Of a stretch of DNA of 55,437 nucleotides, positions 1 to 7,624 are shown piece after piece. Origin of the DNA: an uncultured Eubacteriales bacterium (GTDB taxonomy: Bacteria > Bacillota > Clostridia > Oscillospirales > Acutalibacteraceae). The stretch lies in NCBI GenBank assembly GCA_934486755.1, contig CAKSQT010000005.1:1-55437 (forward strand). The letters run 5' to 3'. Under the pieces are notes generated by a model, which had not been told where the DNA came from, did not search any database, and saw only the letters and a program-made list of their open reading frames with translations. Position numbers and translations under genes: made by a program. The first letter of the stretch is position 1, and every line of letters starts with the position of its first letter.

Positions 1-77
1 TTTCGTTCTCCCTGTATCCGCCACAGGCGGCGGTCGAACTCAAAGCTACCAAACTGAGCCACATCTCGATATATAAA
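1..77 (-). repeat. Direct repeat copy 1 with a tRNA-Pro-like 5' half
   Basis: These 77 bases recur exactly at 198-274. Read on the minus strand, positions 68 down to 46 give cgagatgtggctcagtttgg followed by tag. That matches the acceptor 5' strand, D stem and D loop of a bacterial tRNA-Pro. The sequence then leaves the tRNA: no anticodon arm, no intact T arm and no 3' acceptor strand follow. A GC-rich palindrome (ccgcc-aca-ggcgg, 18-30) lies next to it. I read this as a truncated tRNA-derived repeat and not a working tRNA. The tRNA-Pro assignment rests on recognition of the 5' half only. Confidence 0.7.
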
Positions 78-197
78 TATTAAATTGTAAAATAAATTAG
101 TTTGATGTTTCCAAAGAGCGCTGCTACGCAGCTTACACTCGAAACAATCTCGCATAGCTCGCTTGGAGCGCGTCGCTCTGCTCGTGTTTCAGCGCCT

Positions 198-274
198 TTT
201 CGTTCTCCCTGTATCCGCCACAGGCGGCGGTCGAACTCAAAGCTACCAAACTGAGCCACATCTCGATATATAAA
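198..274 (-). repeat. Direct repeat copy 2 with a tRNA-Pro-like 5' half
   Basis: This is an exact copy of bases 1-77, offset by 197 bases, with the tRNA-like 5' half at 265 down to 243. The 120 bases between the copies hold short GC-rich palindromes (gctgctacgcagc near 121 and gagcgcgtcgctc near 165) and no open reading frame. From 275 to 388 the sequence is AT-rich with no recognisable gene. So the first 515 bases of the window hold only these repeats and the terminator at 389-427. Confidence 0.7.
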
Positions 275-388
275 GTTGTATAATTCAACCGTGCTTGCAA
301 TATATCAACACAGCCTAATAATTATATATAATCGCAGAGCAAATGTCAATGTTTTATTTCAAAAAATATTAAAAGAAAAAAGTTTTAC

Positions 389-427
389 AAAGCAAAATGC
401 CGAGCGGAAAACTCGGCACTTTGCTTT
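389..427 (-). terminator. Intrinsic terminator after the noc-like gene
   Basis: A 16-bp stem with one mismatch pairs 389-404 with 412-427 around a 7-base loop. On the minus strand it is followed by a T-rich run (rc of 361-388), as expected for a Rho-independent terminator of the leftward parB/noc gene that ends at 516. Confidence 0.8.
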
Positions 428-515
428 ATGGGGATGAATATGGATATTTAAAAACCGTTAGTACCGCGGAGATGAACGCGCAGGGGGAGGCGCGGGCATT
501 TCCGTTTTAAAAGGT

Positions 516-1382
516 CTAACAGATTTTTAACTGTTTAAAGCGTCCGCTTTCGGGGGATTCTTTTCCGATGCGAACCTTGTATTCGATATAGCGCTCGTTT
601 TCATACTTGCGCGCGCTGGCGTTTATTCCCGCGCTTTGCAGGGTATCGACCAGCTTGGTAAGACTGTTTGAAAACAGCCGTACATCGCCGATAACGACCT
701 TGCGCACAGGCTCGGGTTTTTCTTCGCATACTGTGCGTTCGGGTTGGGGTCTTGCTTCTTTTGTATATTCGGGGTTTAGAATGTTGAAAACAAGCTCGTC
801 CGCCTCGTCGGGCGCCATATCGCATTTTATCATACGGTCAAGCGCCTCGTCGCGCTTGTAATCGGGAAGCCGTAACAGCGAACGCGCGTGTCTTTCCGTA
901 AGTCCCGCGTCGGTTATGCGCTTGCGTTGGTCGCGGCTCAGTCTTAAAAGCCGCAGTTTACTTGAAAGCGCGGTGCGTGACATTCCGAAACGCACGGCAG
1001 CCTCGCTTTGAGAAAGTCCGTACAGGTCGATTATTCGGTCAAGCGACTGCGCCTCCTCAAAAAAGCCGAGCCTGCTGCGCTGCATATTTTCAACAACGGC
1101 GTATACGGCGGCGGTGCAGTCGTCAACCTTGTGCAGTATGCACGGCACGCGCCGAAGTCCCGCCATAGCGGCGGCGCGCAGTCGGCGTTCGCCCGAAATA
1201 AGCTCATAGTGCCCTTCACGGGTGCGGCGCACCGAAATCGGCTGTATAATTCCGTTTTCCGAAATGCTGTCGGCGAGCGCCTGCAACTCGTATTCGTCAA
1301 ACTCCCGTCTGGGACGGTTCAGCGATGGACGTATTTCACTCGGTTTAAGCATAAGCAGTTTTTTCTCTGCGATTGTGTGCAT
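516..1382 (-). CDS. noc: ParB/Noc-like nucleoid occlusion / chromosome partition protein
   Basis: 288-residue ParB-family DNA-binding protein. The N-terminal ParB/sulfiredoxin-fold CTPase domain (about residues 8-100) carries the GERRLRAAAMAG signature and ENMQR. The central helix-turn-helix is visible at about 123-150 (LSQSEAAVRFGMSRTALSSK), and the C-terminal segment would dimerise. Spo0J binds parS near the origin, while Noc binds NBS sites and blocks septation over the nucleoid. Position next to rsmG favours Noc, as in other Firmicutes, but Spo0J cannot be excluded without the rest of the origin region. The start is preceded by a strong aaggagg site. It has its own promoter at 1411-1439 and a terminator at 389-427. 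Confidence 0.85.
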   Translation of the reverse strand: MHTIAEKKLLMLKPSEIRPSLNRPRREFDEYELQALADSISENGIIQPISVRRTREGHYELISGERRLRAAAMAGLRRVPCILHKVDDCTAAVYAVVENMQRSRLGFFEEAQSLDRIIDLYGLSQSEAAVRFGMSRTALSSKLRLLRLSRDQRKRITDAGLTERHARSLLRLPDYKRDEALDRMIKCDMAPDEADELVFNILNPEYTKEARPQPERTVCEEKPEPVRKVVIGDVRLFSNSLTKLVDTLQSAGINASARKYENERYIEYKVRIGKESPESGRFKQLKIC

Positions 1383-1410
1383 ACGGCGCCTCCTTGGAAA
1401 CTGTATCTAA

Positions 1411-1439
1411 ATTATGGCAGATATTTTTAAATTTGTAAA
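1411..1439 (-). promoter_or_regulatory. Promoter for the noc-like gene
   Basis: On the minus strand a -35 TTTACA (1439-1434) and -10 CATAAT (1416-1411) are separated by 17 bases, with TGc directly before the -10 (extended -10). It lies about 30 bases upstream of the noc start and downstream of the rsmG terminator, so noc can be transcribed separately from trmB-rsmG. Confidence 0.6.
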
Positions 1440-1470
1440 GAAAAACACATCGGGCAAATTCGCTCTAAAA

Positions 1471-1503
1471 CAACAAAAACAACCGTTTTAAAGCGGTTGT
1501 TTT
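1471..1503 (-). terminator. Terminator overlapping the rsmG stop codon
   Basis: A 10-bp stem (1476-1485 with 1494-1503) has an 8-base loop that contains the rsmG TAA stop codon (1490-1488). On the minus strand it is followed by ttttgttgtttt. The terminator is therefore built into the last codons of the gene. Confidence 0.8.
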
Positions 1504-2207
1504 CGTATTTTTGCGGGATTTCTGGGGTATTTTGGCGGAGTATGCGATATTTTTTTAAAGGTTATAAAGGTTCGGCTGTCATTATTGGGCAGTGTTTCGC
1601 ATATAATATTCGGTTTGTCCCCTCCGAGCAGGGGTATCGCCTTAGCGCAGAGCTTTAATTCTTCTTCGGCGGACGGACCCTTCATAGCGGTAAAGGCTCC
1701 GCCTATTTTGGCAAACGGCAGGCAGTATTCAAGCAAAACGGGCATAGCCGCCACCGCGCGCGCGCAGACAACGTCGTATTTTTCTCTATGCTCCGCAGAC
1801 TGTGCCGCCTCCTCGGCTCGGCTGTGCAAAGCGGTCACCCCGTCAAGCCCCAAGCTCCCGCAAAGCTCTGTTAAAAACGTTATTCGTTTATTAAGTCCGT
1901 CAAGCAGGGTTATTTTTATATCGGGGCGCGCCGTTTTAAGCACAACGCCAGGGAAGCCCGCGCCTGTTCCTACGTCAATAACCGTGCCGCTTTGCGGTAT
2001 TTCGGCGTTTTTAAGAAAGAGCAGACTGTCATAAAAATGCTTATATAAAATTTCTTCGGGCTCGGTTATAGCGGTGAGGTTTATCTTCTCATTCCATTCA
2101 AGCAAAAGGTTGCCGTAGGCGTTAAGGCGGTCGGTAATTTCCCTGTTTATTTCAAGACCAAACTCGGCGCACAGCGGAGAGAGCCGCTCAATATGAAAAT
2201 CAATCAT
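1488..2207 (-). CDS. rsmG: 16S rRNA (guanine527-N7)-methyltransferase RsmG
   Basis: 239 residues, the usual length for RsmG (GidB). It methylates G527 of 16S rRNA with S-adenosylmethionine in the cytoplasm. The Rossmann-type SAM site is visible as VIDVGTGAGFPGVVLK (about residues 77-92), preceded by the family segment NEKINLTAI and KHFYDSL, and followed by CARAVA and MKGP. The start overlaps the end of trmB by 8 bases, so the two RNA methyltransferases are probably translationally coupled. The stop codon sits in the loop of its own terminator. The C-terminal 20 residues are a basic, proline-containing tail beyond the fold. Confidence 0.95.
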   Translation of the reverse strand: MIDFHIERLSPLCAEFGLEINREITDRLNAYGNLLLEWNEKINLTAITEPEEILYKHFYDSLLFLKNAEIPQSGTVIDVGTGAGFPGVVLKTARPDIKITLLDGLNKRITFLTELCGSLGLDGVTALHSRAEEAAQSAEHREKYDVVCARAVAAMPVLLEYCLPFAKIGGAFTAMKGPSAEEELKLCAKAIPLLGGDKPNIICETLPNNDSRTFITFKKISHTPPKYPRNPAKIRKQPL

Positions 2208-2889
2208 TTTTACAACCGTCCTTTACGTATGCTTCAAGCCGATATATCGGCATTCCGAGCGAGGAAAACTTCTGCTCGTATTCGGTCACTATATTGCCCT
2301 CAAAGCCGCTTGCGTGCAGGTCGAGGGATACGTTTTTAAGCGCAAAGCCCGAACCGCTCAGCTGTTCAAGCGAAAATTCAAAAAAGTGCATATTGTCGGT
2401 TTTTTGGTGTATTTCGGCGCCGCTTGCCATTAACCGCTTGTAGATTTCAAGAAAACGCTCGTGGGTCAGGCGGTGCGAAGCGTAGCTGTTTTTCGGAAAG
2501 GGGCAGGAAAAGTTGAGAAATATTCTTGAAACGCTGTTCGGTTTCAGGTGGCGTTCAAGGTATTCCGCGCCGCATTTTAAAAAGCGCAGATTTTTTATTT
2601 CCTCTCCCTTTGCGGTTTCGCACGCTTCAACAATAACGTTTGCGTTCTTTTCCACCGCAAGCAGGTTTATATCGGGATTGCGCTTGGCAAATTCGGCGGC
2701 AAACCTGCCCTTGCCGCACCCGATTTCGAGATAGAGCGGTTTATCGCTCCCGAAAAATTCGGCAAGTTCTATATACTCCTTGTTTTTTATCGAGGTGTTG
2801 AAGTTCCTGTCCTCGCTGTCGCTTATATAAAGAATGTCCGAAACGGCGGCAAGGCGCTGTTCAAGATTTTTCTTTTTTCTCATTCTCAT
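2200..2889 (-). CDS. trmB: tRNA (guanine46-N7)-methyltransferase TrmB
   Basis: 229 residues from the chosen start. TrmB makes m7G46 in the variable loop of tRNAs. The SAM-binding motif LYLEIGCGKGRFAAEFA lies at about residues 53-69. The usual TrmB motif FPDPWPKK(R)H is replaced by NFSCPFPKNSYASHRLTH, a variant seen in clostridial homologues. An ATG at 2889 is preferred over a longer frame because ggggtga precedes it at good spacing and the extra 31 residues are not TrmB-like. It is the first gene of a trmB-rsmG unit served by the promoter at 2951-2979. An imperfect palindrome (atcaccccagtgtgat) overlaps the ribosome-binding site. Confidence 0.9.
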   Translation of the reverse strand: MRMRKKKNLEQRLAAVSDILYISDSEDRNFNTSIKNKEYIELAEFFGSDKPLYLEIGCGKGRFAAEFAKRNPDINLLAVEKNANVIVEACETAKGEEIKNLRFLKCGAEYLERHLKPNSVSRIFLNFSCPFPKNSYASHRLTHERFLEIYKRLMASGAEIHQKTDNMHFFEFSLEQLSGSGFALKNVSLDLHASGFEGNIVTEYEQKFSSLGMPIYRLEAYVKDGCKND

Positions 2890-2950
2890 TGTTATCACCC
2901 CAGTGTGATAGGTTAATAGGCGGGCGGTAATAATCCGAACTCGCCTAAAC

Positions 2951-2979
2951 AGTATACCACAGAAAATGACATTTTCCAA
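2951..2979 (-). promoter_or_regulatory. Promoter for trmB-rsmG
   Basis: On the minus strand -35 TTGGAA (2979-2974) and -10 TATACT (2956-2951) have a 17-base spacer, with TGg before the -10. It lies about 60 bases upstream of the trmB start. Confidence 0.6.
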
Positions 2980-2988
2980 CAATAAAAT

Positions 2989-3020
2989 AAAGCAGTTCCT
3001 GTTTAAACAAGAACTGCTTT
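2989..3020 (-). terminator. Terminator after the DUF3048 lipoprotein gene
   Basis: A perfect 10-bp stem, aaagcagttc (2989-2998) with gaactgcttt (3011-3020), is followed on the minus strand by tttattttattg. It sits just past the stop codon at 3034. Confidence 0.8.
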
Positions 3021-3033
3021 GACTTGTTTTGTA

Positions 3034-4065
3034 TCAGCTGAAAGAGGGCTGTGAGGTCGAAGAGGACGCTATGCACACCCACGAGTTGCCTGGGTTTACG
3101 GTAAGCGGAGTGCCGTCGGCATTGGTGAACTTGAATGAGCTTGAAGCGCTGCCCTTGCTCCACTTTATAGGAGTATAGGTGCCGTTTACGCAATAGTATC
3201 CGTCGCCCGAATCAAGCGATATGTTTCTGTATTTTGCTATCGGATAGCTCTTTATTGTCGTCATAAGTACGAAAACGTTTTTAAACTGCTCGCTTTCGCC
3301 TGTGAGATAATCGGTGCGGAGCGTTCCGTTGAAATAGCGTATGTATTTGCCCGAAGCCGCGTCATAATTGAATGTGGTCTTACAGCTTGTCGAAAAAGGC
3401 ACGCTGACAGAGGAACAGGGACTTGCGAACGAAACGGGCGCGGTTGCGTCGGCAAAGGTCTGCCACGGGGCAGATGATTTGTTTTCGGTCTTCCAGCCGT
3501 CCTTCACAAGACCGCTCCACAGCTTGTCGCCGTAGGCGTAAAGCGTATGCTCGGAGGCAAGACCGTTTTTGGTGCGAACGCCGTAATTGCCTTCGGATAC
3601 GGTGAAATCGTCGGTATCCTTTAAGTGCGGCTTTGCGTAGTTCGGGTCCTGACCGTGGTGAACATATATTGCGTTGTGACCCATTGCGAGGTCTATGTAT
3701 ACATAGCGCGCCGAGCGGACGGTGCCTATGCGCTCAACCTTGGATATGTCCTGATATACCGCCATAAGACGGGTTATGCCGCCCTCAACCTCGGTTTCGT
3801 AAACAATGTCCGCTTTCGCAAGACCTGTCTGAACAGGCTGGGCTATCGAGATGTTGTTCACCATTACGGCAACGGGACGGGTGGTTGCCTTGTCTGCCGA
3901 AATGTCGGCAACACCCGTAAGCGGATTGAGAATGGACGGAGCCGCTATCTGAGATTCAACCTCGGACGGAGCGGAACTCTCGGTATCCTCTTTTTTCTTT
4001 TTATTACAGCCAACGGCTGTCAGCATTAAAATGCAAAGTAATAAAGCAGTAATTTTCTTAACCAT
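3034..4065 (-). CDS. yerB: DUF3048 (YerB-like) lipoprotein
   Basis: 343-residue secreted lipoprotein. A signal peptide ends in the lipobox TAVGC at about residues 16-20, followed by a lysine- and serine-rich linker. The body begins with NPLTG and has RPVAVMVNN and ERIGTVRSARYVYIDLA, hallmarks of the DUF3048 family (B. subtilis YerB). The family's biochemical role is not established. The ATG at 4065 is chosen because it begins the signal peptide and follows a gggggat site; the upstream in-frame residues lie over a leader hairpin. It has its own promoter and terminator, so it is a single-gene unit downstream of the ABC importer. Confidence 0.85.
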   Translation of the reverse strand: MVKKITALLLCILMLTAVGCNKKKKEDTESSAPSEVESQIAAPSILNPLTGVADISADKATTRPVAVMVNNISIAQPVQTGLAKADIVYETEVEGGITRLMAVYQDISKVERIGTVRSARYVYIDLAMGHNAIYVHHGQDPNYAKPHLKDTDDFTVSEGNYGVRTKNGLASEHTLYAYGDKLWSGLVKDGWKTENKSSAPWQTFADATAPVSFASPCSSVSVPFSTSCKTTFNYDAASGKYIRYFNGTLRTDYLTGESEQFKNVFVLMTTIKSYPIAKYRNISLDSGDGYYCVNGTYTPIKWSKGSASSSFKFTNADGTPLTVNPGNSWVCIASSSTSQPSFS

Positions 4066-4088
4066 ATTAAAAATCCCCCAGAGTGTGA

Positions 4089-4114
4089 CCCGACACGGCG
4101 GAGGCCGTATCGGG
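4089..4114 (-). promoter_or_regulatory. Leader hairpin of the DUF3048 gene
   Basis: An 11-bp stem with one G-T pair (4089-4099 with 4104-4114, 4-base loop) lies in the predicted 5' leader, about 24 bases before the start codon. No T-run follows on the minus strand, so it is not a clear terminator. It may stabilise the mRNA or affect translation. Confidence 0.5.
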
Positions 4115-4137
4115 AAAACACGAATTAACACCTATTA

Positions 4138-4166
4138 AGTATAGTATATAATCGGGGGATTTTCAA
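4138..4166 (-). promoter_or_regulatory. Promoter for the DUF3048 lipoprotein gene
   Basis: On the minus strand -35 TTGAAA (4166-4161) and -10 TATACT (4143-4138) are separated by 17 bases. It sits in the gap after the ABC importer operon, leaving a leader of about 65 bases. Confidence 0.6.
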
Positions 4167-4180
4167 TACCGAAAAGAAAA

Positions 4181-5176
4181 TTATTTTACATTTTTTGCGA
4201 AGCTGTTGTCAACCAACTTTTCAAAATCAACCCAAGCGCTGTGTTCAAGCTCGCCCGCGGTTTCCATAACCGTTTCAAGTCTTTCAAGCGCCTCTTTTTT
4301 CATAACGGGGGTGTCGTTCCAGGCGTCAATGTCCTTATAACGCTGCGCTACCGAGGTCAGAGTCTCAACCTTTGAGTCGGGGAACTGATCGGTGATAGCC
4401 TTGGCTATTTCCTCGGCGGTATGCTCCTTTACCCACTTCTGTCCGCGCGCTACGGCGTTTGTAAAGCGCTGTATAACGTCGCTGTTTTCCTTTATATAGC
4501 TATCCGAAGCAAAATAGGCGGTATAAGGAATTTCGCCGCTTTCCTTGCCTATTGAGGTAAGAATATATCCCTTGCCCTCTTTTTCTATCTCGGTTGCGGT
4601 GGGTTCAAACAGGGTGACATAGTCGCCGTTGCCGCCTGTGAAGGCGCCCGCCATCATATTAAACTGAACTGTCGTATCGACAGTAGCGTCCTTTTGCGGA
4701 ATTATGCCGTTAAGGCGCATTACGTATTCAAGCGTCATTTCGGGAACGCCGCCTGCTCTGCCGCCTATGATGGTTTTGCCTCTAAGGTCCTCCCACGAAA
4801 ATTCTTTATCGGTTCTGCCGACCAAAAACGAGCCGTCGCGCTTGGTAAGCTGTGCAAATATTTTCGGGTAGTTCTCCTTACCCTGATTGAGAACGTATAT
4901 GCTCGCCTCGGGTCCCGCAAGACCTATATCCGACTGACCTGTAAGCACGGCGGTCATAACCTTGTCGGCGCCGCCGCCGTTTGTAAGCTCTATTTCAAGT
5001 CCCTCGTCCTCGAAAAAGCCTTTGGACAGCGCAACATACTGCGGTGCGTAGAACACCGAGTGCGTAACCTCGTTAAGGCTTATCTTAACCTTTTTTGCGG
5101 TCTTTTCCTCTTTCGCGCCGCAGCCTACCGCCGCAAGCATACAAAACGAACATAAAACGCATAAAAATTTTTTCAT
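4181..5176 (-). CDS. ABC transporter substrate-binding lipoprotein (NMT1/SsuA-like)
   Basis: 331 residues. A signal peptide with lipobox LAAVGC (Cys19) anchors it outside the membrane. The mature part is an NMT1/SsuA-type periplasmic-binding fold: FYAPQYVALSKGFFEDEGLE, then TAVLTGQSDIGLAGPEASIY, and GKTIIGGRAGGVPEMTLEY. Relatives bind sulfonates, taurine, nitrate or the thiamine precursor HMP. It is the last gene of an ATPase-permease-receptor operon, 11 bases after the permease. No thiamine, sulfur or other metabolic gene and no recognisable riboswitch is nearby, so the ligand is unknown. Confidence 0.9.
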   Translation of the reverse strand: MKKFLCVLCSFCMLAAVGCGAKEEKTAKKVKISLNEVTHSVFYAPQYVALSKGFFEDEGLEIELTNGGGADKVMTAVLTGQSDIGLAGPEASIYVLNQGKENYPKIFAQLTKRDGSFLVGRTDKEFSWEDLRGKTIIGGRAGGVPEMTLEYVMRLNGIIPQKDATVDTTVQFNMMAGAFTGGNGDYVTLFEPTATEIEKEGKGYILTSIGKESGEIPYTAYFASDSYIKENSDVIQRFTNAVARGQKWVKEHTAEEIAKAITDQFPDSKVETLTSVAQRYKDIDAWNDTPVMKKEALERLETVMETAGELEHSAWVDFEKLVDNSFAKNVK

Positions 5177-5187
5177 CTAACCAGCTC

Positions 5188-5994
5188 CTACTCTAAATGC
5201 TTTTTTATTATTGATTCAAGCCGAATAATGCCTTGGTACATCACCACAGCGGCGACGGCGAGAAGCAAAACCGTAGCCATTACAAGGTCCATATTAAATA
5301 CCTGCGAACCGTAAACGATAAGGTATCCAAGACCTGCCTTAGATACGAGAAATTCTCCCATTATTACTCCGACCCACGAAAGTCCTACGTTTACTTTGAG
5401 CGTGTTGAACAGCGTATCGTAATTCGCGGGAAATACAAGATTTTTAAATATCTGTCTGCGATTTGCTCCGAGCGCGCTCATAAGGCGCAGCTTTTGCGGA
5501 TCGGTGGAAATAAATCCGACGTGCATATTCAGTATCGTGACGACTATTGAAATCGCGAGCGTCATTGCTATAATGGACGCGGTACCTGCGCCTATCCAGA
5601 CTATAAATATCGGACCGAGCGCGGTTTTCGGCAGGGCGTTCAATACCACAAGATACGGGTCTAATATCCGCGAAACCGTCTTGCTCCACCAAAGCCCCGC
5701 GGCTATCACGGTGCCAAGCACCGTGCCGACGGTAAAGCCTATCACCGTTTCAAGACACGAGGTGCCTATATGCAGCCAAAGGTCGCCCGAACGTTGAAGC
5801 GAAATTACCGTGGCGACAATCCTCGAAGGACTGCTTACTATAAAAGCGTCAATAAGCCCTGCGCGCGCCGCAATCTCCCACAGTCCGAAAACGGCGACAA
5901 GCAGGAATATTTGCACCGTATGAACAAATATGTTTTTTCTTTTCCTTGCACGTAGATATTCTATGCGCATTTTTGAAGGAGTGTTCTCAGGCAT
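5188..5994 (-). CDS. ABC transporter permease (SsuC/TauC-like)
   Basis: 268-residue integral membrane protein with about six hydrophobic segments, the first at residues 21-43. The EAA-type cytoplasmic loop that contacts the ATPase is recognisable around MSALGANRRQIFKNLVFPA. It forms the channel for the ligand delivered by the lipoprotein encoded downstream. The start overlaps the ATPase stop by 8 bases, which suggests translational coupling. The family (BPD_transp_1, SsuC/TauC/ThiX-like) is clear; the substrate is not. Confidence 0.9.
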   Translation of the reverse strand: MPENTPSKMRIEYLRARKRKNIFVHTVQIFLLVAVFGLWEIAARAGLIDAFIVSSPSRIVATVISLQRSGDLWLHIGTSCLETVIGFTVGTVLGTVIAAGLWWSKTVSRILDPYLVVLNALPKTALGPIFIVWIGAGTASIIAMTLAISIVVTILNMHVGFISTDPQKLRLMSALGANRRQIFKNLVFPANYDTLFNTLKVNVGLSWVGVIMGEFLVSKAGLGYLIVYGSQVFNMDLVMATVLLLAVAAVVMYQGIIRLESIIKKHLE

Positions 5995-6745
5995 TTACGT
6001 CCAGCTCCTTCCATATCTGATTGAAAAATGTGTGAAACTCGTGCGTATCCCGTCTTTCCATAGGAGACAGCTTTTTCATATCGCCCAATTCGTGTATCGC
6101 CTTTATATGTGCGGGGCGCTTTGAAAGCACAAGCACACGGTCCGACATACTTATCGCTTCGGATATATCGTGGGTGACGAGAAGCGCAGTCTTTTTCTCG
6201 CGGCGTATGATTTCGTATATATCGGCGGATACCGCAAGCCTTGTCTGGTAGTCAAGCGCCGAAAACGGCTCGTCAAGCAGCAGTATCTTCGGGTCTGACG
6301 CAAGCGTTCGTATCAGCGCGCAGCGCTGGCGCATACCGCCCGAAAGCTGAGAGGGTCGTTTGTTTGCAAAATCAATAAGTCCGTATTTTTCCAAAAGCTC
6401 GCGCACGTGCGCTTTGTGCGCTTCGTCGTTTATATGCCGTATTTTAAGACCGAGCGTCACGTTGTTCCATATTGTGAGCCATTCAAAAAGGTGGTCGCGT
6501 TGCGGCATAAAGCCTATCTTTTCGGTCGTTCCCGTTATTTCCTCGCCGTCAACCGTTACTTTGCCGCCGCAATGCTTTTCAAGTCCCGCTATAAGCGACA
6601 GGAGTGTAGACTTTCCACAGCCCGAAGGTCCCACAATGCTTACAAATTCTCCTTCCTCTATTCCGAACGAAATATCTTTAAGGGCCTCGACCTCGCCGTC
6701 GGGAGACTGATAGGTAAGGTCAACGTTTTTCAGTTCTATTATCAT
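5987..6745 (-). CDS. ABC transporter ATP-binding protein (SsuB/TauB-like)
   Basis: 252 residues. Walker A GPSGCGKSTLL (about 38-48), Q-loop FMPQRD, signature LSGGMRQR, Walker B ILLLDEPFSALD and the switch His in LLVTHDISEA are all present, so the ATPase should be active. It energises uptake by the downstream permease and lipoprotein. It is the first gene of the operon, with an aaggagg site before the ATG. It diverges from the ribosomal superoperon across a 507-bp gap. Confidence 0.92.
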   Translation of the reverse strand: MIIELKNVDLTYQSPDGEVEALKDISFGIEEGEFVSIVGPSGCGKSTLLSLIAGLEKHCGGKVTVDGEEITGTTEKIGFMPQRDHLFEWLTIWNNVTLGLKIRHINDEAHKAHVRELLEKYGLIDFANKRPSQLSGGMRQRCALIRTLASDPKILLLDEPFSALDYQTRLAVSADIYEIIRREKKTALLVTHDISEAISMSDRVLVLSKRPAHIKAIHELGDMKKLSPMERRDTHEFHTFFNQIWKELDVNA

Positions 6746-6941
6746 AGCCCGTTCCTCCTTGTTAATATAGTCCTGCGCTCTATTTTATGCCGACGGCGGT
6801 GACGTTGCTAATCAATTTAAGGTTTTTTATACATTTATATATAAGCACCCCGAAAACAAACACTATATATATTAAATGAAGACGGATTTTGTCCATATAT
6901 CGTACGACTGAAAAAAGATTGATTTTTTTGCAAAAAAAGGC
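6746..6941. other. AT-rich divergent intergenic region
   Basis: No gene is visible on either strand. For the leftward ABC operon a possible promoter is TGGACA with TATATA about 18 bases later (minus strand, near 6895-6865), but several AT-rich alternatives exist. I looked for the conserved cores of TPP, SAM and cobalamin riboswitches in front of the operon and saw none. Confidence 0.4.
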
Positions 6942-6970
6942 TTGATTTTCGGCATTAAGTGTGTTAATAT
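6942..6970 (+). promoter_or_regulatory. Promoter of the S10-spc-alpha ribosomal superoperon
   Basis: -35 TTGATT (6942-6947), 17-base spacer, and -10 TAATAT (6965-6970) with TG one base upstream of the -10 (extended -10). An AT-rich stretch with A-tracts precedes the -35 and could act as an UP element. Transcription should begin near 6977. Confidence 0.75.
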
Positions 6971-6976
6971 ACCAAG

Positions 6977-7252
6977 GTACGCTGTCTTATTGCGGCGTAA
7001 AACATGCGTTGATGCAGGAGGTGGCCGACCGCCGAGTCGGGAAATTTCTGCGGAGTATGTCCGATTTTAAACCGGGCGAAAGAACAGGATGGTGCATAAG
7101 GGATTCTTGCGACCCTGTGCGCAACGGCAGAGTAATCTGCTGTCCGGAATTGTCTGCGACCCCAGCAATTGCCGGTTTTATATTGTACCGTGATGAAATA
7201 CACGGCACGGTGTAAGTTTTGCCCGCCAACTATTTAAGGAGGCGAATTTCAC
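6977..7252 (+). ncRNA. Structured 5' leader of the S10 operon
   Basis: About 275 transcribed bases precede rpsJ. Hairpins can be drawn at 7125-7131/7136-7142 (GUAA tetraloop, GNRA class), 7144-7152/7166-7175 (9 bp with one bulge) and 7188-7192/7201-7205, plus ccgac/gtcgg near 7026-7041. In E. coli the S10 leader is the target of L4 autoregulation. A comparable role here is inference from position and structure only. The open frames within this stretch lack coding character. Confidence 0.55.
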
Positions 7253-7564
7253 ATGGCAGTGAAAGAAAAAATCCGAATTCGAGTTAAAGGTTACGACCAC
7301 GCGCTTGTCGACCAGTCCGCTGAGAAGATAGTGGAAACCGCTAAACGTACAGGTGCAAGGGTTTCAGGTCCCGTACCGCTCCCCACCGAAAAGGAAGTCG
7401 TAACAATCCTCCGCGCTGTTCATAAATATAAGGACAGCCGTGAGCAATTTGAAATGAGGACGCACAAAAGGCTTATAGACGTAATCAGACCTTCCAACAA
7501 AACAGTTGAAGCGCTGACAGGTCTTGAGCTTCCCGCCGGAGTTGAAATAGAGATTAAGCTCTAA
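7253..7564 (+). CDS. rpsJ: 30S ribosomal protein S10
   Basis: 103 residues, the standard S10 length. It begins MAVKEKIRIRVKGYDH and contains RTHKRLIDVI and the SGPVPLPT segment of the long loop that reaches the 30S head. S10 also serves as NusE in antitermination. It is the first gene of the superoperon, preceded by aaggagg and the long structured leader. The usual upstream str operon (rpsL-rpsG-fusA-tuf) is not adjacent here. Confidence 0.97.
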   Translation: MAVKEKIRIRVKGYDHALVDQSAEKIVETAKRTGARVSGPVPLPTEKEVVTILRAVHKYKDSREQFEMRTHKRLIDVIRPSNKTVEALTGLELPAGVEIEIKL

Positions 7565-7624
7565 TTCATTCGCGGTGTGGTCAAGTTGGCGAAAGCCAAC
7601 CAATAACCAAAGGAGGAAAAACAA

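Noticed and set aside
43..275. A functional tRNA gene
   Set aside because: Only the 5' half is present; there is no anticodon arm, T arm or 3' acceptor strand.
6746..6941. TPP or other riboswitch in front of the NMT1-like importer
   Set aside because: The conserved cores of common riboswitches were not found by eye on the minus strand.
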